From positions 1 through 5,382 of the forward strand of contig JAGLTN010000540.1 of NCBI GenBank assembly GCA_023135255.1: DNA of 5,382 bases, written 5' to 3'. Origin of the DNA: Planctomycetota bacterium. GTDB taxonomy: Bacteria > Planctomycetota > Phycisphaerae > Sedimentisphaerales > Anaerobacaceae. A program made the position numbers and the translations under genes. Under the pieces are notes generated by a model. That model was not told the DNA's origin and did not search any database. It worked only from the letters and a program-made list of their open reading frames with translations. This document shows, piece after piece, positions 1 through 5,382 of the stretch. The number at the start of each line of letters is the position of its first letter. The first letter of the stretch is position 1.

Positions 1-1025
1 TCAAACCAAAATTAACATTGTTAAAGACAGCTCCGGATTCTGTTTTACTTTGTGAAACAATTCCGTATAAGTTCGTTGTTACGAATGCGGGCAGCGGTGT
101 TGCTGAAGATGTTAAGATTACTGACAATTTGCCTGCTGGTTTGCAAACAGTTGATGGAGCAAAGAAGATTGTCTTTGATGCAGGCGATCTGACTGCCGGT
201 CAATCGAAAGAGTTCACTTCTATTGTGAAAGCTGACAAAACCGGCAAATATATCAATAAAGCATTTGCCACATCGACAAGTGACATTTCAGCACAATCAC
301 AAGCTGTAACTACATTTGTTCGTCAGCCTGTATTGTCAATAACAAAAACTGGTCCCAAGAAACAGTATATTGGCAAAGAGATGGTCTATAATATAGCAGT
401 AACCAACCGGGGCGATGCTGATGCTGAAGATACTGTAGTAGTTGATACTCTTCCGGAAGGCATAAAGTCGGTTAAAGTAAGTGCCGGAGCAACTGTTGCA
501 AATGGTAAAGTCACCTGGAAAATTGGCACTCTGCCGGTTAATACTACAAAGAAATTCACAGTTATATACACACCGGTAAAAGCTGCTAACTATGTTAATA
601 TGGCCCAGGCAACTGCCATTTGTGCCCAGGGCGTTACTGCCAAGGCAGCTACCAATGTTACAGGTATCGCAGCAATTTTGCTTGAGGTTATAGATGTCAG
701 TGACCCGGTTGAAATTGGCGAAAATGAAACATATATAATTACCGCAACAAATCAGGGCTCTGCTCCGGATACCAATATTACAATTATCTGTACATTGGAA
801 GAGAACCAGACTTATGTCTCGTCCTCCGGTGCGACAGTTGGAACATCTGTTGGCAATCTGATTAAGTTTGCACCATTGAAAACATTACCTCCTAAGACTA
901 AAGCAACCTGGCGTGTAGTTGTTAAATCAGTCAAAGCCGGCGATGTCAGATTCAAAGTTTCAATGAATACTGATGAAACAGGCAGACCAATTGAAGAAAC
1001 AGAAGCCACACATCTGTATGAATAA
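1..1025 (+). CDS. DUF11 (OmcB-like) repeat envelope protein, 3' part only
   Basis: The reading frame is open from the left edge (first full codon at base 3) to a TAA at 1023-1025, so the true start and any signal peptide lie outside the window; about 340 residues are visible. Three repeats of roughly 105-120 residues can be seen, beginning near bases 3, 327 and 669. Each has an 'SITKTGP / LLEVIDVSDP'-type opening strand, a 'Y-x-I-x-x-T-N-x-G' strand and, in the first two, a 'D-x-L-P-x-G' turn. This is the pattern of the DUF11/OmcB-like beta-sandwich domain found in secreted or outer-envelope proteins. Three cysteines (codons at 51, 621 and 789) could form disulfides. The C-terminal Thr-His-Leu-Tyr-Glu tail recalls PVC-group OmcB-like proteins (from memory, unchecked). 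The likely role is structural, at the cell surface or periplasm; no catalytic motif is seen. It is followed directly by a strong terminator, so it is the last gene of its unit. Confidence 0.88.
   Translation, partial: KPKLTLLKTAPDSVLLCETIPYKFVVTNAGSGVAEDVKITDNLPAGLQTVDGAKKIVFDAGDLTAGQSKEFTSIVKADKTGKYINKAFATSTSDISAQSQAVTTFVRQPVLSITKTGPKKQYIGKEMVYNIAVTNRGDADAEDTVVVDTLPEGIKSVKVSAGATVANGKVTWKIGTLPVNTTKKFTVIYTPVKAANYVNMAQATAICAQGVTAKAATNVTGIAAILLEVIDVSDPVEIGENETYIITATNQGSAPDTNITIICTLEENQTYVSSSGATVGTSVGNLIKFAPLKTLPPKTKATWRVVVKSVKAGDVRFKVSMNTDETGRPIEETEATHLYE
327..668 (+). repeat. Second DUF11 repeat unit in the protein
   Basis: This protein-level repeat begins 'PVLSITKTG' and contains 'YNIAVTNRGDADAEDTVVVD' followed by 'TLPEGI'. 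It matches the preceding unit ('YKFVVTNAGSGVAEDVKITD' then 'NLPAGL', bases 3-326) and the more divergent following unit ('YIITATNQGSAPDTNITI', 669-1025). The similarity is clear in protein but weak in DNA, so this is old domain duplication and not a recent tandem DNA repeat. Confidence 0.75.
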
Positions 1026-1047
1026 TAGTAGCATATTGTAAAAACCC

Positions 1048-1083
1048 AAAGACGCCGAAGCTAATGCTTCGGCGTCTTTTTTT
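1048..1083 (+). terminator. Strong intrinsic (rho-independent) terminator
   Basis: A perfect 14-bp inverted repeat (aaagacgccgaagc at 1048-1061, gcttcggcgtcttt at 1066-1079) with a 4-base loop TAAT is followed by an uninterrupted T run at 1077-1083. The GC-rich core and T tract sit 22 bases after the stop of the DUF11 gene, which is ideal spacing for ending that transcript. On the minus strand the T tract is only three bases before being broken by GGG, so termination in that direction should be weaker. Confidence 0.95.
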
Positions 1084-1304
1084 ATATGAAGAGTATTACA
1101 ACGACAGCACCGAACCTATTTTCTCTGTTACCTCAGGCGTCCTCCTTTGTCATCCCGATCGCGGGCAAGCCGAGGTATTTATTAAGACCGCCTCCCACCC
1201 TATTTCACACCATTCTATTACTCCCAGGATGGTCACTGGAAGTTTACAGGACGATAACAGAAACGCTTCAGGATGTTGCATGAATACTTTTGGTATTTTT
1301 CGTT
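1084..1304. other. Non-coding gap, possibly holding a decayed dispersed repeat
   Basis: No open frame here has a ribosome binding site or a recognisable protein. One short element (about 1141-1182, 'tttgtcatcccgatcgcggg' followed by 'caagccgaggtattt') has the look of the dispersed intergenic repeats beginning 'GTCATCC(C/T)GAGC' known from many bacterial genomes; this likeness is from memory and weak. Inside it is a small 4-bp hairpin (CCCG, loop ATCG, CGGG at 1154-1165). The DNA becomes AT-rich after about 1280, where the promoter candidate of the next operon lies. Confidence 0.4.
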
Positions 1305-1332
1305 TTTACATTGATCGTTTTTATGTTATTGT
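1305..1332 (+). promoter_or_regulatory. Candidate sigma-70-type promoter of the hydrolase operon
   Basis: A -35-like TTTACA (1305-1310, five of six to TTGACA) is separated by 16 bases from a -10-like TATTGT (1327-1332, four of six). The latter is preceded by TG one base upstream (1324-1325), giving an extended -10. Transcription would begin near 1339-1340, leaving about 22 bases of leader before the ATG at 1362. It lies in AT-rich DNA between a terminator and the first gene of the next unit, the expected place. Sigma-70 consensus matching by eye is weak evidence on its own. Confidence 0.45.
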
Positions 1333-1361
1333 CTGGTTATTCGAAATGAAAAAGGGGAAAA

Positions 1362-2405
1362 ATGAGCGAGTCAAAAGTTCATAACCCGGAATTGGTGGCT
1401 TTGGCATTAGTGTTATGTTATACTGTTAGTGGCTGCAGAGTAAAGCAAGGTGAGGTATCTGCCATGGGTAAAAGTTTAATTGAAATTAACGAAAAGATAA
1501 ATTCACTCGGTGCTACAGAAAGCAGAGTCTATCCTGAGGCGGTTGTTGAATATTTTAAATACTACGGGCTGGACTTTGAAAATGACTTTGAAGGTCTGGA
1601 GCATATTTTCGGCGAATTTGAATCTGGTGATAATATGCTGATCGGACATATTTATGAGCCGGCAGAATATAAGGCAACGGTTATTATAGCTCACGGATAT
1701 TTTGATCATTGCGGTCAGTTGAATCATCTTATCAGGCATCTGCTTAGTGGAGGTTTTGCTGTCGCGGCATTTGATTTGCCTGGTCATGGTCTTTCGGGTG
1801 GTGAAAGGGCGGCGGTAGATGATTTTGTACAATACCGCAGGGCGTTGGTTGATTTTGCTGATAAGGTTCGGGATAGGTTAGATGGGCCTTTTCATTTTGT
1901 TGGCCACAGCACCGGCGGGTCGGCTATGATCGATTATCTGCTTACAGGGAAAGAATCTATTTTTGATAAGGTTATCCTGGCAGCACCTCTGGTACATTGT
2001 GCTGGGTGGGAGTTGTCAAAGTTTTCCAGTCAGGGCAAGTTTATGTTTGTCAAACAAGTGTCCAGGGTCTTTCGTAAGAATTCTTCCGATAAGGCTTTTC
2101 TGGATTTTATTAAGAACGAAGATCCGCTGCAAAGTAAGCAGTTGCCTTTGAAGTGGGTTGGGGCGTTGCATAGCTGGAATGAGAAAATTTATGGGCTTGA
2201 TAGTTGTGACAGGCAGTTAATGGTTTTGCAGGGGACGGCGGATTCAACGGTTGACTGGCGTTATAATATGAAATTTTTACGGGCCAAGTTCAGCGCAGTT
2301 GAGATAAACATGGTAAAAGGCGCTCGCCATGAATTATTTAATGAGTCGGCCTCGATGCGTGAGGATGTCTTCTTTCAGATAACTCATTACCTGGAGGCCA
2401 AATGA
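1362..2405 (+). CDS. Alpha/beta hydrolase, monoacylglycerol lipase/lysophospholipase-like, possible lipoprotein
   Basis: This 347-residue serine hydrolase belongs to the Hydrolase_4 (monoacylglycerol lipase/lysophospholipase) type. The expected chemistry is ester hydrolysis of a monoacylglycerol or lysophospholipid, freeing fatty acid. Visible motifs are the oxyanion-loop HG (111-112), the DLPGHGLSGG strand-loop (138-147), the nucleophile elbow GHSTG with Ser183, the acid Asp294 in LQGTADSTVD, and the base His323 in ARHELFNE. Residues 11-25 are hydrophobic and end in VSGC, a lipobox-like site with Cys25. However, the n-region holds two Glu against one Lys, so it is not a typical signal peptide. 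The ATG at 1362 follows AAGGGG (1352-1357) at 4 bases. An internal ATG at 1464 with a better ribosome site would give a 313-residue cytoplasmic form that keeps all catalytic residues. The stop overlaps the next gene by 4 bases. Substrate is uncertain. Confidence 0.88.
   Translation: MSESKVHNPELVALALVLCYTVSGCRVKQGEVSAMGKSLIEINEKINSLGATESRVYPEAVVEYFKYYGLDFENDFEGLEHIFGEFESGDNMLIGHIYEPAEYKATVIIAHGYFDHCGQLNHLIRHLLSGGFAVAAFDLPGHGLSGGERAAVDDFVQYRRALVDFADKVRDRLDGPFHFVGHSTGGSAMIDYLLTGKESIFDKVILAAPLVHCAGWELSKFSSQGKFMFVKQVSRVFRKNSSDKAFLDFIKNEDPLQSKQLPLKWVGALHSWNEKIYGLDSCDRQLMVLQGTADSTVDWRYNMKFLRAKFSAVEINMVKGARHELFNESASMREDVFFQITHYLEAK
1416..1424 (+). promoter_or_regulatory. Candidate internal extended -10 element
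   Basis: TGT followed by TATACT (five of six to TATAAT) forms an extended -10 inside the first codons of the hydrolase frame. No good -35 is found at 16-18 bases upstream. A start near 1431 would give a leader that spares the ribosome site at 1447-1455 and the ATG at 1464. It could equally be chance, because this stretch also encodes the hydrophobic segment. Confidence 0.25.
1447..1466 (+). promoter_or_regulatory. Strong ribosome binding site and alternative start of the hydrolase
   Basis: AAGGTGAGG (1447-1455) lies 8 bases before the in-frame ATG at 1464-1466 (Met35 of the long form). This match and spacing are better than those of the upstream ATG at 1362. If this is the real start, the protein begins MGKSLIEINE and has no lipoprotein signal. 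Confidence 0.45.
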
Positions 2406-3037
2406 AGACTGCACAGCTTAAACTAATCTCAGCTTTAGTGCCTTATGTTGCGGTTCTGATTGGTCTTTATATTTTGAAAAACGCATGGATCGCTATTGGG
2501 CTTTATCATTTTGGCATAACAGTGTTTTTAATTACCGGCGATAGAAACAGTTTACTAAAAAGAGTTTGTACGGGCTGGGACTCTATAATAGCTGCGGTTG
2601 GCATAGTAATGTCTATAATGATTTTCCCGATTATTTTTTTCTTTTGGGGGCACATGCAGTTGGAGAGCATATCATTGAAGTCAGCGCTGGCGAATTTTGG
2701 ATTGCATGGAACTTCATGGTTTTTTTTTATGATATATTTTTCGACAGTACAGCCTTTTTTAGAGGAACTATATTGGCGAGGCTATCTTGAATGTGGTCAC
2801 AAATATTTTTCATGGACGGATTTCGCATTTGCTGGATATCACATTCTTGTTTTAGCATGGTTTATAAAAGTACCCTGGTTGGTAATAGCATTTGTTGTAT
2901 TAGCTATAGCGGCATACATCTGGAGATATATCGTATCTAAGCTTGAAGGTTTGGCAGTTCCGCTGTTATCCCATATAGCAGCTGATGTAAGTATTATTGC
3001 CGTGATATATGTTTTGATTCAACTTAGAAGTGTTTAA
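2402..3037 (+). CDS. CPBP-family intramembrane metalloprotease homologue
   Basis: This 211-residue, strongly hydrophobic protein has about seven predicted membrane segments (roughly 9-28, 29-46, 62-83, 104-120, 139-155, 157-176, 186-207). It carries the CPBP (CAAX protease / bacteriocin-processing, formerly Abi) motifs: EExxxR as Glu121-Glu122...Arg126 followed by GY, FxxxH as Phe143...His147, and a third motif His191-xxx-Asp195. All expected catalytic or metal-binding positions are present. Family members cleave membrane-embedded or prenylated peptides, or act in membrane-protein processing; many have no known substrate. The ATG overlaps the hydrolase stop (ATGA), with GGAGG at 2393-2397 inside the upstream gene, so translational coupling is likely. 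Two poly-T tracts (2634-2640 and 2720-2728) lie in Phe-rich stretches. What it acts on here is unknown; a role linked to the lipid enzymes beside it is inferred from order alone. Confidence 0.88.
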   Translation: MKTAQLKLISALVPYVAVLIGLYILKNAWIAIGLYHFGITVFLITGDRNSLLKRVCTGWDSIIAAVGIVMSIMIFPIIFFFWGHMQLESISLKSALANFGLHGTSWFFFMIYFSTVQPFLEELYWRGYLECGHKYFSWTDFAFAGYHILVLAWFIKVPWLVIAFVVLAIAAYIWRYIVSKLEGLAVPLLSHIAADVSIIAVIYVLIQLRSV

Positions 3038-3071
3038 GTTGCTATTTTAGTATATGATATTATAAGGTAAA

Positions 3072-3086
3072 GTGAGCTTTATCATG
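3072..3086 (+). promoter_or_regulatory. Ambiguous start region of the Aas-like gene
   Basis: Two in-frame starts, GTG 3072 and ATG 3084, differ by four residues. AAGG at 3064-3067 suits the GTG at a short 4-base gap; GTGAG at 3072-3076 would be a weak site for the ATG at 7 bases. Conserved protein sequence begins only after both, so function is unaffected. Confidence 0.4.
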
Positions 3087-5318
3087 GATAAATCAAAAAC
3101 AAAACCTGGTGTGGGGTTTGGTTGGTTGAATGTCACTCGGTTTCTTTGTACTCTGCTTACGAGGTTTTGTTACCGTATAAAAGTTGAGGGAATCGAAAAT
3201 ATTCCTACTGATAAGGGGGCACTTCTGGTTAGCAATCATGTTTCATGGGTAGATGCACCGCTTATCGCGGCTACTCAGCAGAGGCGAATCCGGTTTGTTA
3301 TGGAGAAAAAGTTTTATAATAAGTGGTGGCTCAGACCTATAGTTAAGCTGACCAGGGCGATACCAATATCTGCTGACGATCCGCCTAAAAAGATAATTGC
3401 GTCACTAAGGCAGGCAAGGCAGGCGATGGACGATGGATATATGGTTTGTATCTTTGCCGAAGGGATGGTAACCCGCAGCGGGATCATGGCGGAGTTTAAA
3501 GGCGGGTTTGAGCGGATAATGAAAGGCAGTGATCATAGTATTATCCCGGTATATCTCGGAGGAGTCTGGGGCAGTATATTCAGCCATTCGGGCGGTAAGA
3601 TACTGTCGAGTTGGCCTAAGCAATTTCCTTATCCGGTTTCGGTTCATTTTGGTAAGGCATTGGCAGCGGATTCATCAGTTTCGCAGATAAGACAGAAAGT
3701 GACAGAGCTTTCGTGTGAATATTTTAATAGTTTGAAGTCACCTAAGTGTTCGCTGGTGCGTGAATTTGTAAAAACTGCGAGAAAGAACTGGAGAAGACAT
3801 TGCATTTCTGATTCGACGGGACAGAAGTTGAATTATGGGCAAACACTTGTCAAAACGGTCACAGTTGCCGATAAGTTGGGTGAATTTATCAAGGCTGGTG
3901 ACAAGGTCGGGATATTGCTGCCGCCATCAGCAGGTGGGGCGATCGCAAACCTGGCGGTGACGGCAGCTGGTGCGATATCTGTAAATCTCAATTATTCTGT
4001 AACTGAAGAGTTAAGAGCTGATGCTGTCGAGCAGTGCGGAATAAAATATATTATCTCGTCACGCAAGTTTCTGGAAAAAATTAAGATTTCATGCAGCTGT
4101 GGCAAGGTTGTTTTTATTGAAGATATTGCAGCGGCAGTCGATGCTAAAGCCAAGGTTAAAGCGTATTTGAAAGCGAGGTTTTGGCCTATAGGATTTTGGA
4201 CAAAAGGATGTAACTGCAGCGGCGATGATTTGGCGACAGTTATGTTTTCTTCGGGTAGTAGCGGCAGACCTAAAGGGGTTATGCTTAGTCACCATAATAT
4301 CATCTCAAATGTTGAAGCGATCAGAATGGTTATTAATGTTTCCTCTGATGATGATTTGTGTGGGGTACTGCCTTTCTTTCATTCTTTCGGCTACAATTGC
4401 GGATTGTGGATGCCTTTGATAAGTGGTGTTTCGGTTAGTTATCTTGCGAATCCGCTTGATGCAGCGGCGCTGGGGAAAAGTGTCAGAGAGAATAAATCGA
4501 CGATACTTTTTACGCCTCCGACGTTTTTGCTGAATTATATGAGAAGGCTTAATCGCGGCGATTTTGCGACGCTTCGGATTGTTGCTGCCGGTGCTGAGAA
4601 ATTAAAAACGCGTTTGGCTGACACATTTGAAAAGAAATTCGGAATTCGGCCTTTAGAGGGATATGGAACTACGGAGCTTTCACCGGTGGTTAGTTTAAAT
4701 TTGCCGGATGTTGAATCTAACGGTATTTACCAGGTGGGGACAAAAGAAGGTTCGGTGGGGCATCCGGTGCCGGGTGTTGCGGTGAAAGTGGTTGATGTTG
4801 AAACGAAAGGGCCTTTGGATTTTGGACAGCAAGGGGTGCTTATGGTTAAGGGGCCTAACGTTATGCTTGGGTATCTGGGGATGGCTGAAAGAAGTGCGGA
4901 GGTATTGCGAGATGGATGGTATGACACCGGCGATATTGCGAAAATTGATGGTGATGGGTTTATTACGATCACTGGCAGGCTTTCGAGGTTCAGCAAGATA
5001 GGCGGGGAGATGGTGCCTCATTTGACTGTTGAGCAGACTTATTTTGATGGGCTTAAAACTGATGAGCAGGTTGTTGCTGTGACGGCTGTGCCTGATGAGA
5101 AAAAAAGCGAAGAACTTGTTGTGTTATACCTGGAAAAAGCAGGAACCGTTGAACGGCTGTACCGGATAATTGCTGAAAGTAAGCTGCCTAATATCTGCAA
5201 ACCTAAGCGCATTAATTATATCAGGATTGAAGAGATGCCGATGCTGGGTTCGGGTAAGCTTGACATAATGAAACTACGCAAAATAGCGTTAGAGGCAAAA
5301 AATGAGGGTTACAAGTGA
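3072..5318 (+). CDS. aas: Bifunctional acyltransferase / acyl-ACP synthetase, Aas-like
   Basis: At 748 residues this is close to E. coli Aas (719), with the same two-domain order. Residues about 20-215 form a PlsC-type acyltransferase: HX4D in NHVSWVD (His56, Asp61), the FAEG motif (Glu130-Gly131) and the IIPVYLGG motif (157-164). Residues about 235-748 form an AMP-forming synthetase: P-loop-like SSGSSGRPKG (393-402), YGTTE (531-535), YDTGD (617-621), GRLSRFSKIGGEM (635-647) and the catalytic Lys729 in LGSGKLD. The RFxKIxGEM and LGSGKxD forms are characteristic of the Aas branch. Predicted role at the inner membrane: activate fatty acid with ATP onto acyl carrier protein and transfer it to a lysophospholipid. 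No transporter domain (LplT-like) is fused. The GTG at 3072 follows AAGG at 4 bases; an ATG at 3084 is an equally possible start. It lies 34 bases after the CPBP gene, and its stop overlaps the next gene. The lysolipid substrate is not shown by the sequence. Confidence 0.9.
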   Translation: MSFIMDKSKTKPGVGFGWLNVTRFLCTLLTRFCYRIKVEGIENIPTDKGALLVSNHVSWVDAPLIAATQQRRIRFVMEKKFYNKWWLRPIVKLTRAIPISADDPPKKIIASLRQARQAMDDGYMVCIFAEGMVTRSGIMAEFKGGFERIMKGSDHSIIPVYLGGVWGSIFSHSGGKILSSWPKQFPYPVSVHFGKALAADSSVSQIRQKVTELSCEYFNSLKSPKCSLVREFVKTARKNWRRHCISDSTGQKLNYGQTLVKTVTVADKLGEFIKAGDKVGILLPPSAGGAIANLAVTAAGAISVNLNYSVTEELRADAVEQCGIKYIISSRKFLEKIKISCSCGKVVFIEDIAAAVDAKAKVKAYLKARFWPIGFWTKGCNCSGDDLATVMFSSGSSGRPKGVMLSHHNIISNVEAIRMVINVSSDDDLCGVLPFFHSFGYNCGLWMPLISGVSVSYLANPLDAAALGKSVRENKSTILFTPPTFLLNYMRRLNRGDFATLRIVAAGAEKLKTRLADTFEKKFGIRPLEGYGTTELSPVVSLNLPDVESNGIYQVGTKEGSVGHPVPGVAVKVVDVETKGPLDFGQQGVLMVKGPNVMLGYLGMAERSAEVLRDGWYDTGDIAKIDGDGFITITGRLSRFSKIGGEMVPHLTVEQTYFDGLKTDEQVVAVTAVPDEKKSEELVVLYLEKAGTVERLYRIIAESKLPNICKPKRINYIRIEEMPMLGSGKLDIMKLRKIALEAKNEGYK
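5304..5308 (+). promoter_or_regulatory. Ribosome binding site of the gene leaving the right edge
   Basis: GAGGG lies within the last codons of the Aas-like gene, 6 bases before the GTG at 5315. The position supports GTG as the true start and coupling of the two genes. Confidence 0.6.
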
Positions 5319-5382
5319 TTAATAAGTCAGTAACAAGTGGGGTTATCCTTAACAAAGAGCATTTGACAAGTGTGCTAAAAGA
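5315..5382 (+). CDS. Start of an unidentified gene, cut by the right edge
   Basis: A GTG at 5315 overlaps the upstream TGA (GTGA, 4 bases) and opens a frame of 22 full codons with no stop before the window ends; the protein begins MINKSVTSGV. A GAGGG site 6 bases upstream supports it. The overlap resembles the ATGA junction earlier in the operon, so it is probably co-translated with the Aas-like gene and belongs to the same pathway. The 22 residues show no signal peptide or hydrophobic segment, so a soluble protein is likely. They are too few for a family call. An acyl carrier protein, a PLP-dependent decarboxylase or another lipid enzyme would fit the context, but this is guesswork. Confidence 0.65.
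   Translation, partial: MINKSVTSGVILNKEHLTSVLK

Noticed and set aside
18..20. TTG as the start of the DUF11 protein
   Set aside because: The frame is open to the left edge, and the residues before it already belong to the opening strand of a DUF11 repeat, so the gene begins outside the window.
1154..1165. Small hairpin CCCG-ATCG-CGGG as a regulatory element
   Set aside because: The stem has only four pairs, no T tract follows, and there is no link to a gene start.
1086..1283. 65-codon + strand open frame just after the terminator
   Set aside because: Its ATG follows the T run directly with no ribosome binding site, and the product is low in recognisable features. It is probably a chance frame.
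1064..1384. 106-codon + strand open frame across the intergenic gap
   Set aside because: Its start lies inside the terminator hairpin, it has no ribosome binding site, the protein looks unlike any family, and it runs into the hydrolase start in another frame.
2566..2790. Overlapping 74-codon frame inside the CPBP gene as a sign of a frameshift
   Set aside because: The main frame is intact, with all family motifs in order, so the second frame is a shadow and no frameshift is needed.
3039..3066. Promoter before the Aas-like gene (TTGCTA, 16 bases, TATAAG)
   Set aside because: Transcription would begin at or just after the start codon, leaving no room for a ribosome binding site. Read-through from the upstream genes is simpler.
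4695..5021. Minus-strand open frames opposite the synthetase domain (also 4727-4996)
   Set aside because: They lie wholly opposite a well-supported gene with conserved motifs and show no protein family features. The same holds for the minus-strand frames at 386-571, 812-1009, 1503-1832, 3405-3647 and 4089-4295.
5302..5322. ATG at 5302 as the start of the downstream gene
   Set aside because: That frame meets a TAA after six codons, whereas the GTG at 5315 stays open to the edge.

Overview
The window reads as bacterial chromosome. All supported genes lie on the + strand: the 3' end of a repeat-built envelope protein, a strong terminator, a non-coding gap, and then a tight gene run that leaves the right edge. 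No tRNA, rRNA, CRISPR array, insertion sequence or phage gene is visible. Base composition looks moderately AT-rich. The first protein is built of DUF11 (OmcB-like) repeats and ends in a Thr-His-Leu-Tyr-Glu tail. From memory, this resembles cysteine-rich outer-membrane-protein-like proteins of the PVC group (Planctomycetes, Verrucomicrobia, Chlamydiae). My best guess is a Planctomycetes/Phycisphaerae-like bacterium, but that is inference from one gene and not a classification.

Layout. Bases 1-1025 are the end of a DUF11 repeat protein whose start lies off the left edge. A perfect 14-bp stem with a T run (1048-1083) closes that unit. Bases 1084-1304 show no convincing gene; a short stretch may be a decayed dispersed repeat. 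A candidate extended -10 promoter (1305-1332) precedes an alpha/beta hydrolase of monoacylglycerol lipase/lysophospholipase type (1362-2405). This overlaps by 4 bases a CPBP-family intramembrane protease homologue (2402-3037). After 34 bases comes a large two-domain Aas-like protein (3072-5318) with an N-terminal PlsC-type acyltransferase and a C-terminal AMP-forming acyl-ACP/acyl-CoA synthetase. Its stop codon overlaps the GTG start of a further gene of which only 22 codons are present (5315-5382).

How the genes may work together. The hydrolase can be expected to release a fatty acid or leave a lysolipid. The Aas-like protein can be expected to activate fatty acid on a carrier protein and put it back on a lysolipid. 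Between them is a polytopic membrane protein with the CPBP glutamate, arginine and histidine motifs. The ordered, overlapping arrangement suggests one co-transcribed membrane-lipid acyl recycling or lipid-modification module, with at least one more gene to the right. The exact substrate cannot be read from the sequence. A notable ambiguity is the hydrolase start: the long form carries a lipoprotein-like N terminus, while an internal ATG with a better ribosome binding site and its own -10-like element would give a cytoplasmic form.
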